From NCBI GenBank assembly GCA_050260775.1, contig JBLNCP010000028.1, forward strand, positions 90,912-154,911: a DNA stretch of 64,000 nucleotides, in the 5' to 3' direction. The notes under the pieces are model-generated. The model was not told the DNA's origin, made no database searches, and worked only from the letters and a program-made list of their open reading frames with translations. This stretch comes from CALABS01 sp050260775 (GTDB lineage: Bacteria > Pseudomonadota > Alphaproteobacteria > Rhodospirillales > Magnetospirillaceae). Position 1 is the stretch's first letter. Each line of letters starts with the position of its first letter. A program made the position numbers and the translations under genes. This document shows positions 34,496 through 42,910 of this stretch, piece after piece.

Positions 34496-35581
34496 ATGCC
34501 CGGTCATTATCTTCTTCGTCGCGCCCTCGTCCTCGTGGGGATGGTGACGGCCATCCTGGCCGCCGCTCCCGCCTGGGCACTGGGGGCCGCCGACGCCTTC
34601 ACGGTGCGCGGCATCGAGGTCGACGTCACCGCCGGCACCGCCCAGGCCGCCAAGGACCAGGCCATCCTGGAGGGCCAGCGCGACGCCTTCCGCATCCTGC
34701 TCGAGCGCCTGACGGCGCCGGCCGACCATGCCCGGCTGCCCAAGGCCGACGGCGCCCAGTACGTGCGCGATTTCAGCGTCGACCAGGAGCGTTCGTCGTC
34801 GGTGCGCTACATCGCCACCCTGACGGTGCGTTTCCAGCCGGCGGCAGTGCGCAAGCTGCTGCGCGACGCCAACATCTCCTATGCCGAGGCGCGCTCGCGC
34901 GGCGTGGTGATCGTCCCGGTCTACCAGGTCCAGGGCCACGTGCTGCTGTGGGAGGACGTCAATCCCTGGCGCGCGGCGTGGAATTCCCTGGGCGGCGGCG
35001 GGCTGGTGCCGCTGTTCGTTCCCCCGGGCGATGCCACCGACGCCCAGCTCCTCGGCCCCGAGCAGGCGGCGGCTGGCGATGCCCAGGCGCTGCAGGCCCT
35101 GTCGGCGCGCTACGGCGGCGCCGACGTGCTGGTGCCGGTGGCCGGACTGGCCCCCGGCGGGCGCCAGCTCGACGTGGTGGTGGCCGGCACCCCCGACGCG
35201 CCCAAGCCCTTCGATGCAGTGTCCTACCAATTAGGCGAGAACGAGACGCTCGAGCACATGCTGACGCGCGCCGCCCGCGACGTGCAGCGCGCCATCGACG
35301 CCGTGCACAAGCAGCCCAACCTGCTGCAGTTCGACCGTGCCGCCACCATTTCGGCGCTGGTGCCGCTGGCCGGCATCGAGGATTGGCTGATGGTCCGCGA
35401 CAACCTCGGCCGGGTGTCGCAGGTCAGGAAGTGGGAACTGGTGTCGCTGTCCAAGGCCGAGGCGGCGGTGGTGCTGCACATCGTCGGCGACCAGGAACAG
35501 GTCAAGGGCGCGCTGGCGCGCCAGGGACTGGCGCTCGAATGGGGCCCGGGCTACTGGGTGATGAAGCCGGTCAAACGCTGA
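34496..35581 (+). CDS. DUF2066-family envelope protein
   Basis: 361 residues with a signal peptide (LVLVGMVTAILAAAPAWA, cleavage near residue 28). The family-typical N-terminal region follows: FTVRGIEVDVTAGTAQAAKD, then AILEGQRDAFRILLERLTAP. VRYIATLTVRFQPAAVRKLL is the conserved core. The C-terminal half is less conserved. The role is unknown, though the family is commonly found next to hda. ATG 34496 has AGGA about 8 nt upstream. It heads a run with the CDP-alcohol transferase (13-bp gap), PerM and Hda. Confidence 0.85.
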   Translation: MPGHYLLRRALVLVGMVTAILAAAPAWALGAADAFTVRGIEVDVTAGTAQAAKDQAILEGQRDAFRILLERLTAPADHARLPKADGAQYVRDFSVDQERSSSVRYIATLTVRFQPAAVRKLLRDANISYAEARSRGVVIVPVYQVQGHVLLWEDVNPWRAAWNSLGGGGLVPLFVPPGDATDAQLLGPEQAAAGDAQALQALSARYGGADVLVPVAGLAPGGRQLDVVVAGTPDAPKPFDAVSYQLGENETLEHMLTRAARDVQRAIDAVHKQPNLLQFDRAATISALVPLAGIEDWLMVRDNLGRVSQVRKWELVSLSKAEAAVVLHIVGDQEQVKGALARQGLALEWGPGYWVMKPVKR

Positions 35582-35594
35582 AACGGAGGCGCCA

Positions 35595-36134
35595 TTGCGC
35601 CACCTTCCCAACATCCTGACGGCGCTGCGGCTGCTGTCGATGCCGGTGATCGTGTGGTTGATGGTGTCGGGCCGGTTCCAGGCGGCTTTCTGGGTGTTCG
35701 CCGTCTCCAGCGTCACCGACGCGGTGGACGGCGCCATCGCCCGTTTGTTCGATGCCCGCACCCGGCTCGGCCAATGGCTTGACCCCCTGGCGGACAAGGT
35801 CATGCTGGTCGGCGTCTACGTCACCTTGGGCATCCAGTCGCAGGTGCCGTTGTGGCTGGTGGTGCTAGTGGTCTTGCGCGATGTCCTCATCGTGCTCTAT
35901 GCCCTTGTCTACGTGCTGGCCGGCAGCTTCGATACGTCGCCGCTGCTGATCTCCAAGATCAACACGGCGGCGCAGATCACCCTGGCCGGGGTGGTCCTGG
36001 CCCATCTGGGGCAGGGGTGGGGCGGGCCGCGGCTGGCCGAGGCCTTCCAGTACGTGGTCGCCGCCACCACGGTGGGGTCGGCGGCGGCGTATCTGATGGC
36101 CGTGGGGCGGCGGGGGCCGCCGGCCGAGGGATAA
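35595..36134 (+). CDS. CDP-alcohol phosphatidyltransferase (PgsA / cardiolipin synthase-like)
   Basis: A 179-residue integral membrane enzyme. The family motif DxxDGxxARx8Gx3Dx3D is perfect: Asp42, Asp45-Gly46, Ala49-Arg50, Gly59, Asp63 and Asp67. The starting NILTALRLLSMPVIVWLM is typical of PgsA and of eukaryote-type cardiolipin synthases; which product it makes cannot be told from sequence alone. The start is TTG 35595 because ACGGAGGC lies just upstream and the family N-terminus begins here. It is in the DUF2066-PerM-Hda run. Confidence 0.92.
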   Translation: MRHLPNILTALRLLSMPVIVWLMVSGRFQAAFWVFAVSSVTDAVDGAIARLFDARTRLGQWLDPLADKVMLVGVYVTLGIQSQVPLWLVVLVVLRDVLIVLYALVYVLAGSFDTSPLLISKINTAAQITLAGVVLAHLGQGWGGPRLAEAFQYVVAATTVGSAAAYLMAVGRRGPPAEG

Positions 36135-36155
36135 GGACGGGGGAGTTTCCAAGGG

Positions 36156-37220
36156 ATGACATCGGCGCAACGCTATCGCTTCTGGCTGGTCGGCCTGGCC
36201 GTCTTCCTGCTGCTGCTCTACGTGCTGCGTGGGGTGCTGCTGCCGTTCGTCGCCGGCATGGCGGTCGCCTATTTCCTCGATCCCCTCGCCGACCGGCTGG
36301 AGAGGCTGGGCCTGTCGCGCACCATGGCGACCTCGCTGATCACGCTTGGCTTCTTCGCCCTGGTGGTGCTGCTGATCCTGGTGCTGTTCCCGGTCGTCGA
36401 GGATCAGGTCCTCAACTTCGCCCACCGGGTTCCGGGGTACATCGATTCCTTCGGCAAGCGGATTCAGCCGCTGGTCAATGAACTGAAGCGCCATCTGTCG
36501 GCCCGTGACATCGAGCGCCTGCAATCCTCCGCCGGTGAATATGCCGGCACCGCCGCCTCGTGGGCGGCGGGCGTGCTCAAGGGCGTGCTGACCGGCGGCC
36601 TGGTGGTGGTCAACATCCTGTCGCTGCTGTTCATCACCCCGGTGGTGACCTTCTACCTGCTGCGCGACTGGGACGTCATGATCGGCAAAATGGATTCCTG
36701 GCTGCCCCGCGAGCACGCCGAGACGATCCGACAGCAGGCCCGCGAGATCAACCGCACCCTGTCCGGCTTCCTGCGCGGCCAGGCCATGGTGTGCCTGGCG
36801 CTCGGCACCTTCTACGGCATCGGCCTCAGCCTGGTCGGCCTGGATCTCGGACTGGTCATCGGGTTGCTGTCCGGCCTGTTGTCGTTCATCCCCTATCTCG
36901 GCAGCATCTCCGGATTCATCGCCGGCGTCGGTCTGGCCCTGGCCCAGAGCGAGGGCTGGACCCTGCCGCTGCTGGTGATCGGGGTGTTCCTGGTCGGCCA
37001 GGCCATCGAGGGCAACGTGCTGACCCCGAAGCTGGTGGGCGACAAGGTCGGCCTGCACCCGGTGTGGATCATGTTTGCCGTGCTGGCCGGCGGCGCCCTG
37101 TTCGGCTTCGTCGGCATCCTGATCGCCGTGCCGGTGGCGGCGGTGGTCGGCGTGCTGACCCGCTTCGCCCTGTCGCGCTACCTGGAAAGCCCGCTCTATT
37201 TCGGCAACCGTCATGACTGA
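36156..37220 (+). CDS. AI-2E/PerM-family membrane protein
   Basis: 354 residues with about seven or eight membrane segments in the family pattern: paired helices at the N-terminus (FWLVGLAVFLLLLYVL and the following PFVAGMAVAYFLDPLADRLE), a soluble middle, and a C-terminal core with LSFIPYLGSISGFIAGV, FLVGQAIEGNVLTPKLVG and GALFGFVGILIAVPVAAV. The family includes permeases, ion antiporters and the TqsA autoinducer exporter; no specific role can be assigned. It overlaps hda by 8 bp, a conserved arrangement in alphaproteobacteria. Confidence 0.93.
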   Translation: MTSAQRYRFWLVGLAVFLLLLYVLRGVLLPFVAGMAVAYFLDPLADRLERLGLSRTMATSLITLGFFALVVLLILVLFPVVEDQVLNFAHRVPGYIDSFGKRIQPLVNELKRHLSARDIERLQSSAGEYAGTAASWAAGVLKGVLTGGLVVVNILSLLFITPVVTFYLLRDWDVMIGKMDSWLPREHAETIRQQAREINRTLSGFLRGQAMVCLALGTFYGIGLSLVGLDLGLVIGLLSGLLSFIPYLGSISGFIAGVGLALAQSEGWTLPLLVIGVFLVGQAIEGNVLTPKLVGDKVGLHPVWIMFAVLAGGALFGFVGILIAVPVAAVVGVLTRFALSRYLESPLYFGNRHD

Positions 37221-37923
37221 CGGCCAGCTGACCTTCGACCTCGGCCACCAGCCCGCCCTGGGGCGCGAGGACTTCCTGGTCGCCGCCTGCAACGCCGAGG
37301 CGGTCGCCTGGCTGGAGCGGTGGCCGGACTGGCCGGCGCACGCGCTGGCGCTGTTCGGGCCTGCCGGCTGCGGCAAGACCCACCTGCTCTCGGCCTTCGC
37401 CCAGCGCCATGCCGGGGAAGGCGTCGCCCGCATCGCCGCCGCCCATCTCAAGACCGAGGCGCTGCCGCGGCTGCTGGCCGGGGTGCGGCTGGTGCTGGTG
37501 GACGAACTCGACAGCCTGGCCGATGAAGCCGCCCTGTTCCACCTCTGGAACCTGGTCAAGGAGACCGGGCGGTTCCTGGTGCTGTCGGGGCGCGAGGCGC
37601 CGGCGCGCCTGCCGGTCAAGATCGCCGACCTGCGTTCGCGCCTTGCCGCTACCCCGGCGGTGGGGATCGGGGCGCCCGACGACACGCTGCTGGCGGCGCT
37701 GCTGGTCAAGCAGTTCGCCGACCGCCAATTGCGGGTGGGCGAGGACGTGGTCGGCTGGCTGCTGGGTCGGATCGAGCGCAGCTTCGCGGCGGTCGGCGCC
37801 GTGGTCGACGCCCTCGACCGCGCCTCGCTGGCCGAGCGCCGTCCGGTGACGGTGCCCCTGGCGCGCCTGGTGCTGGACGGATTGTCCGACGAACGGCAGG
37901 GCGAACTCGACTGGGATCGCTGA
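37213..37923 (+). CDS. hda: DnaA-related regulatory inactivator Hda (HdaA)
   Basis: A 236-residue AAA+ protein that, with the sliding clamp, stimulates DnaA-ATP hydrolysis after initiation. The N-terminal clamp-binding motif QLTFDL is at 5-10. Walker A is GPAGCGKT (49-56) and Walker B is VLVDELDSL. Sensor regions follow (VLSGREAPARLPVKIADL, LRSRLAATPAV). It lacks the DnaA domain IV, as expected for Hda. The overlap with the PerM gene indicates co-transcription. This marks the window as core chromosome. Confidence 0.93.
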   Translation: MTDGQLTFDLGHQPALGREDFLVAACNAEAVAWLERWPDWPAHALALFGPAGCGKTHLLSAFAQRHAGEGVARIAAAHLKTEALPRLLAGVRLVLVDELDSLADEAALFHLWNLVKETGRFLVLSGREAPARLPVKIADLRSRLAATPAVGIGAPDDTLLAALLVKQFADRQLRVGEDVVGWLLGRIERSFAAVGAVVDALDRASLAERRPVTVPLARLVLDGLSDERQGELDWDR

Positions 37924-38009
37924 ACCCGGGATGAACGCGCCGTTCAGCCTGGGTTCCCCGGGGATCTGCCATCCTCCATCCAACGTTGATCCGGATGGAG
38001 GACATCCCC

Positions 38010-38462
38010 ATGAAGACCCTTCTCTCGCTTTCCGCCGCCGCCCTCGCCCTCGGTCTCGCTACCGCCGCCTCGGCCGAGGAGCGCATCCCGGCGACGGCGC
38101 TGCCGCCCACCCATATCGTCCACAAGCTGGTCGGCGACGGGGTCGACCTGCGCGGCCTCGAATACGAGCGCGGCGCCTACGAGGCCCGCGTGCGCACCAC
38201 CGACGGCAAGCTCATCAAGATGGCCGTCGATCCGCTCAGCGGCGATTTCACCGACTCGCGCTCCCGTGTGCGGGACGACGCCGGTCCGGCGCCCCGCTTG
38301 TCGGCCTCGGACGCCGTGATGGCGGTCGCCGCCACCGGCCACTGGGACGTCTCCGAGATCGAGTATCGCGGCGGCGCCTGGATGGTCCGCGCCAGCGACG
38401 ACAAGGGCGCCAGCGCCCGCTTCGCGGTGGATGACACCAGCGGCCAACTAGCCAGCCGCTGA
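38010..38462 (+). CDS. Secreted PepSY-like small protein
   Basis: 150 residues with a signal peptide (MKTLLSLSAAALALGLATAA then SA/EE). Two similar beta-alpha repeats follow: LEYERGAYEARVRTTDGKLIKMAVDP and SEIEYRGGAWMVRASDDKG followed by ARFAVDD. The pattern of DGKxIKxxVDPxxGxF is that of PepSY domains, which act in the periplasm as inhibitors or metal/partner-binding modules. GGAGGA lies about 8 nt before ATG 38010. A palindromic R1 copy follows. Confidence 0.82.
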   Translation: MKTLLSLSAAALALGLATAASAEERIPATALPPTHIVHKLVGDGVDLRGLEYERGAYEARVRTTDGKLIKMAVDPLSGDFTDSRSRVRDDAGPAPRLSASDAVMAVAATGHWDVSEIEYRGGAWMVRASDDKGASARFAVDDTSGQLASR

Positions 38463-38471
38463 GGTTTGGAT

Positions 38472-38550
38472 TGTCATCCTGAGTGCAGCGAAGGATCTCA
38501 TACGCAGGCACGTACGAGATCCTTCGTCGCTCTTGCTCCTCAGGATGACA
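38472..38550. repeat. R1 palindromic intergenic repeat, copy 6
   Basis: TGTCATCCTGAGTGCAGCG with GAAGGATCTC at the left, GAGATCCTTCG and CTCCTCAGGATGACA at the right. It fills the gap between the convergent PepSY-like gene (+) and sixA (-). Confidence 0.9.
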
Positions 38551-38565
38551 AGGTGGCAGACGGCG

Positions 38566-39090
38566 CTATTCCGGCTGGTCCAGATCCTTCGGCCGCACGA
38601 AGCCGGCGAGCCGGCAGGTGCCTTCGTCGAGCTCGGCCCAATGGGTGACGTTGGCCTCCAGGATCGCCAGCGCCCCGGCGGGGAACTTGTCGCTCATGCG
38701 CCGGACCGCATCCTCGGCGCCGTGGCCGGCGGTGAGGAACTCGGCCAGGCGTTCCAGGCCGGGGTTGTGGCCGACCAGCATCACCGAGGCGAGATGGTCA
38801 TCCAGTTCGCGCAGGCGATGGGCCAGGTCGTGGCGGGAGGCCTCGTAGACGCCGTCCTCGAAGGCGACCGGCGCCCCCTTCAGCTTGGGCTCGATGAAGG
38901 CGTAGGTCTCGCGGGTGCGCTGGGCGGTGGAGCACAGCACGAAGGCCGGCCGGATCTTGCCCTTGGCCATGTACTCGGCCATGGCGCGGGCGGCCCGGCG
39001 GCCGCGCCCCGTCAGGGGGCGGTCGAAATCCTCGACGGCGGGATCCTCCCAGCTCGACTTGGCGTGCCGCAGAAGGAAGATCGTTCGCAT
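38566..39090 (-). CDS. sixA: SixA-like phosphohistidine phosphatase
   Basis: A 174-residue histidine phosphatase-fold protein. The catalytic RHA is at 8-10 (His9, in TIFLLRHAKSSW) and the second catalytic His is in LVGHNPGLERLAE. CSTAQRTRETYAF supplies the second Arg region. The short form without cap domain matches SixA, which removes phosphate from protein histidines; the partner is unknown. ATG 39090 is the family start (MRTIFLLRHAK); ATG 39099 is an alternative. It is divergent from ppk. Confidence 0.92.
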   Translation of the reverse strand: MRTIFLLRHAKSSWEDPAVEDFDRPLTGRGRRAARAMAEYMAKGKIRPAFVLCSTAQRTRETYAFIEPKLKGAPVAFEDGVYEASRHDLAHRLRELDDHLASVMLVGHNPGLERLAEFLTAGHGAEDAVRRMSDKFPAGALAILEANVTHWAELDEGTCRLAGFVRPKDLDQPE

Positions 39091-39185
39091 TACCGTCATC
39101 CCCCGTGACCATGACAGGCGCACCAGGAGCATATATAAAGGTGAGCTGAGACGCCACGCTCACCCATTCGGAGAGAGAGCCCGCC

Positions 39186-41330
39186 GTGACGACCATGCCG
39201 CTCGTAGACGCTCCGCCGATCGACATCGACTCCAAGGACCGCTTCATCAACCGCGAGCTGTCGTGGCTTGCCTTCAATGGCCGCGTTATCGAGGAGGCCT
39301 TCAACAAGCGCCACCCGCTCCTTGAGCGCGTGCGCTTCCTGTCCATCTCGGCGTCGAACCTCGATGAGTTCTACATGGTGCGCGTCGCCGGCCTGAAGGG
39401 CCAGATCGACGCCGGCGTGATGACCACCAGCGAGGACGGCCTGACCCCCGCCCAGCAATTGGCCGCCATCAACGGCGAGGCCTCCGAGCTGCAGCGCGCC
39501 CAGAAGAACTGCTGGCGCGAGCTCAAGGACGAGCTGCGCGCCTCGGGCATCGCGGTGATCACCGCGGCCGAGGTCACCAAGTCCGAGCTCAAGTGGCTGG
39601 AATCGCGGTTCATGGAGCACATCTTCCCCGTGCTCACCCCGCTGGCCATCGATCCGGCCCACCCGTTCCCCTTCATTCCCAACGCCGGCATCGCCATGGT
39701 GCTGCACCTGTTCCGGCTCGAGGACGGCGAGGTGCTGCGGGCCCTAGTGCCGCTGCCCAACCAGATCGACCGTTTCACCCGCATGCCGGGCGAGGCCATC
39801 CGCTTCCTGCCGCTGGAAGACCTGGTGACGCTTTTCCTCGACCGCCTGTTCCCCGGCTTCCGGGTCGAGGGCGTCGGCATGTTCCGGGTCATCCGCGATT
39901 CGGAAATGGACATCGACGAAGAGGCCGAGGATCTGGTGCGCGTGTTCGAGACGGCGCTGAAGCGCCGCCGGCGCGGCCACGTCATCCGTTTGACCTTCAA
40001 TTCCGGCATTCCCGACGACCTCAAGCGGCTGGTGGTCAACGAGATGCACGTGCCCGAGGGCGACGTGTTCGAATTCGACGAGTTCATCGGCCTCGTCGAC
40101 ACTCGCCAGGTGATCACCGACGATCGCCCCGACCTGCTGTTCCCGCCCTACAACGCCCGCTTCCCCGAGCGCATCCGCGATTTCGGCGGCGACTGCTTCG
40201 CCGCCATCCGCAAGAAGGACATCGTCGTCCACCATCCGTTCGAAAGCTTCGACGTGGTGGTGCAGTTCATCCGCCAGGCGGCGCGCGATCCCCAGGTGGT
40301 GGCGATCAAGCAGACGCTGTACCGCACCTCGAAGGACAGCCCCATCGTCAAGGCGCTGGTCGAGGCCGCCGAGGCCGGCAAGTCGGTGACCTGCATGGTC
40401 GAGCTCAAGGCGCGCTTCGACGAGGAGGCCAACATCCGCTGGGCCCGCGACCTTGAAAGCGCCGGGGCCCAGGTGGTGTTCGGCTTCATGGAGCTGAAGA
40501 CCCACGCCAAGATCAGCCTGGTGGTGCGGCGCGAAGGCGGCGGGCTGGTGTCCTACGTCCACTACGGCACCGGCAACTACCATCCGATCACCGCCAAGAT
40601 CTACACCGACCTGTCCTTCTTCACCTGCGATGCCGAGCTGACCCGCGACGCCGCCAAGGCCTTCAACTACATGACCGGCTACGCGTTGCCCGAGAAGATC
40701 GAGAAGCTGGCCATCGCGCCGCTGCACCTGCGCAAGAAGGTCATGGCGCTGATCGACACTGAGATCGAAAACGCCAAGGCCGGCCGGCCGGCGGCCATCT
40801 GGGCCAAGATGAACTCGCTGGTCGACCCCAAGCTGATCGACGCCCTCTACCGCGCCAGCCAGGCCGGCGTCGAGATCGACCTGATCATCCGCGGCATCTG
40901 CTGCTTGCGCCCGGGGGTCAAGGGCCTGTCCGACAACATCCGCGTCAAGTCGATCGTCGGCCGCTTCCTTGAGCATTCGCGCATCATCGCCTTCGGCAAC
41001 GGCCACCGCCTGCCCAGCCGCCACGCCAAGGTGTTCATTTCCTCGGCCGACTGGATGCAGCGGAACATGGACTGGCGGGTCGAGACCTTCGTGCCGATCG
41101 AGAACCCCACCGTCCACCGCCAGATCCTCGAACAGATCATGGTCGCCAACCTCAAGGACCACGCCCAGAGCTGGATCCTGCGGCCGGACGGCCGGTACGT
41201 GCGCATGGAGGGCGACGAAACCGCCTTCAATGCCCACACCTATTTCATGACCAACCCGTCGCTGTCGGGCCGCGGCAGCGCGCTGGAGCGGGGCCGCAAG
41301 CCCAAACTGCTGTTCGACGAGACGGCCTGA
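39186..41330 (+). CDS. ppk: Polyphosphate kinase 1
   Basis: 714 residues; reversibly makes polyphosphate from ATP. The N-domain start FINRELSWLAFNGRVIEEA and SNLDEFYMVRVAGLKG are diagnostic. His440 (KTHAKISLVVRREG) and His459 (SYVHYGTGNY) align with E. coli His435 (autophosphorylated) and His454 at constant offset. RHAKVFISSADWMQRNMDWR completes the phospholipase-D-like active site. The start is GTG 39186 with a GA-rich ribosome site; ATG 39195 is possible. ppx follows 4 bp after the stop, so synthesis and breakdown of polyphosphate are co-expressed. Confidence 0.97.
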   Translation: MTTMPLVDAPPIDIDSKDRFINRELSWLAFNGRVIEEAFNKRHPLLERVRFLSISASNLDEFYMVRVAGLKGQIDAGVMTTSEDGLTPAQQLAAINGEASELQRAQKNCWRELKDELRASGIAVITAAEVTKSELKWLESRFMEHIFPVLTPLAIDPAHPFPFIPNAGIAMVLHLFRLEDGEVLRALVPLPNQIDRFTRMPGEAIRFLPLEDLVTLFLDRLFPGFRVEGVGMFRVIRDSEMDIDEEAEDLVRVFETALKRRRRGHVIRLTFNSGIPDDLKRLVVNEMHVPEGDVFEFDEFIGLVDTRQVITDDRPDLLFPPYNARFPERIRDFGGDCFAAIRKKDIVVHHPFESFDVVVQFIRQAARDPQVVAIKQTLYRTSKDSPIVKALVEAAEAGKSVTCMVELKARFDEEANIRWARDLESAGAQVVFGFMELKTHAKISLVVRREGGGLVSYVHYGTGNYHPITAKIYTDLSFFTCDAELTRDAAKAFNYMTGYALPEKIEKLAIAPLHLRKKVMALIDTEIENAKAGRPAAIWAKMNSLVDPKLIDALYRASQAGVEIDLIIRGICCLRPGVKGLSDNIRVKSIVGRFLEHSRIIAFGNGHRLPSRHAKVFISSADWMQRNMDWRVETFVPIENPTVHRQILEQIMVANLKDHAQSWILRPDGRYVRMEGDETAFNAHTYFMTNPSLSGRGSALERGRKPKLLFDETA

Positions 41331-41334
41331 CGCC

Positions 41335-42816
41335 ATGAAGATCAAGCGGATCCAGGAGCCTGTCGGCATCGTCGACATCGGCTCCAACTCCATCCGCCTG
41401 TGCGTCTACGACGGCGCCTCGCGGGTCCCCATCCCGCTCTTCAACGAGAAGGCGGTGTGCGGGCTCGGCCTCGGGCTGGGGGCCAGCGGCCGTCTCAATC
41501 CCGAGGGCGTGGTGCAGGCGCTGTCGGCGGTGGGCCGCTTCGCCCACCTGTCGCGGGCCATGGAAGTCGAACGGCTTGATATCCTTGCGACGGCCGCCGT
41601 GCGCGACGCCTCGGACGGCGAGGACTTCGTGCGTGAACTGGAAACCCGCTACGGGGTCGAGGTCAAGGTGCTGTCCGGCGGACAGGAGGCCAAGCTCGCC
41701 GCCATGGGGGTCTTGTGCGGCACGCCGGACGCCGACGGCATCGTCGCCGATCTCGGCGGCGGCTCGCTGGAACTGGTGGAGGTGGCGGGCGGCGAGTGCG
41801 GCCAGCACGTCACCATGCCGCTAGGCCTGCTGCGGCTGTCCGAGGCATCCGGGGACGACCGCGCCAAGGCGGGCGCCATCATCGACAAGCATCTGAAGAA
41901 GCAGGCGTGGGTGAAGGCCGGGAAGGGGCGCAACCTCTTTGCCGTCGGCGGCGCCTGGCGGGCGATCGCGCGCATCTGCATCAGCCAGACCCACCACCCC
42001 CTCACGGTGCTCGACAATTTCTCGCTCGACGCGCGGGAGGCGGTGCGGATCATCGACCTCGTCTCGACCCAGAGCCGCAAGTCGCTGGAAAAGGTTCCCG
42101 GCGTCTCCAAGAAGCGCGTCACCGGTCTGCCGCTGGCGGCCCTGCTGCTCAACAAGGTGATCGAGGCGGTCGGGCCGGCCCGGCTGGTCTTCTCCATCTA
42201 CGGCATGCGTGAGGGCCAGTTCTACCGCCGCCTGCCCGAGAAGCTGAAGGCTCAGGACCCGCTGCTGTCCATCTGTCGGTCGATGGCGCTGTTCAATTCG
42301 CGCTTTCCCGAGCACGGCGACGAGGTCATGGCCTGGATGGCCTGCCTCTTTCCCGACGAGACCGCGCGTCAGGCGCGCCTTCGCCACGCCGCCTGCCTGG
42401 TTTCCGACATCTTCTGGAACGAGCACCCGGACTATCGTGCCGAGCAGGCATTCCTGCGGATCCTGCGTCTGCCGTTCATGGGGGTCGGACACCGCGACCG
42501 TGCCGCCATCGCCTTGACGGTCTTCCACCGCTACCAGGGCGACGACGACAATCCCCATGCCGTGCGGGCCAGCCAGTTGCTGGACGACGAAGCGCTGAGG
42601 AGGTGCCGCATCACCGGCCTGGCCCTCAGGCTGGCGCACACACTGTCCGGCGGCGCGCCCAACCTGCTCAGGCGCACGCGCATGGTGATCGAAGGCTCCG
42701 ACCTGGTGCTGGAAGTCCCCAACGATCCGGCCTTCGCCATCGACAGCGACCGCACCTTCGACCGTCTGGCCCGGGTTCTCGACTGCGAGCGGCTGGTGTT
42801 CCGCAAGGTGGGGTAA
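41335..42816 (+). CDS. ppx: Exopolyphosphatase / guanosine pentaphosphatase family
   Basis: A 493-residue ASKHA-fold enzyme that releases phosphate from polyphosphate chain ends. The nucleotide/phosphate motifs are VGIVDIGSNSIRLCVYD, ILATAAVRDASDGEDFV and VADLGGGSLELVEV. The C-terminal part is an HD-like helical domain (FPEHGDEVMAWMACLF, RLRHAACLVSDIFW). It lies in an operon directly behind ppk, as in many alphaproteobacteria. Confidence 0.96.
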   Translation: MKIKRIQEPVGIVDIGSNSIRLCVYDGASRVPIPLFNEKAVCGLGLGLGASGRLNPEGVVQALSAVGRFAHLSRAMEVERLDILATAAVRDASDGEDFVRELETRYGVEVKVLSGGQEAKLAAMGVLCGTPDADGIVADLGGGSLELVEVAGGECGQHVTMPLGLLRLSEASGDDRAKAGAIIDKHLKKQAWVKAGKGRNLFAVGGAWRAIARICISQTHHPLTVLDNFSLDAREAVRIIDLVSTQSRKSLEKVPGVSKKRVTGLPLAALLLNKVIEAVGPARLVFSIYGMREGQFYRRLPEKLKAQDPLLSICRSMALFNSRFPEHGDEVMAWMACLFPDETARQARLRHAACLVSDIFWNEHPDYRAEQAFLRILRLPFMGVGHRDRAAIALTVFHRYQGDDDNPHAVRASQLLDDEALRRCRITGLALRLAHTLSGGAPNLLRRTRMVIEGSDLVLEVPNDPAFAIDSDRTFDRLARVLDCERLVFRKVG

Positions 42817-42910
42817 GCAGCCGATCTATGCCGATGGGTTGGGGGGAACCAAAGGCATATATGCCCCCTGTGCACAGCTCATGGATAATCCGCCGATCTT
42901 GGGGATGTTC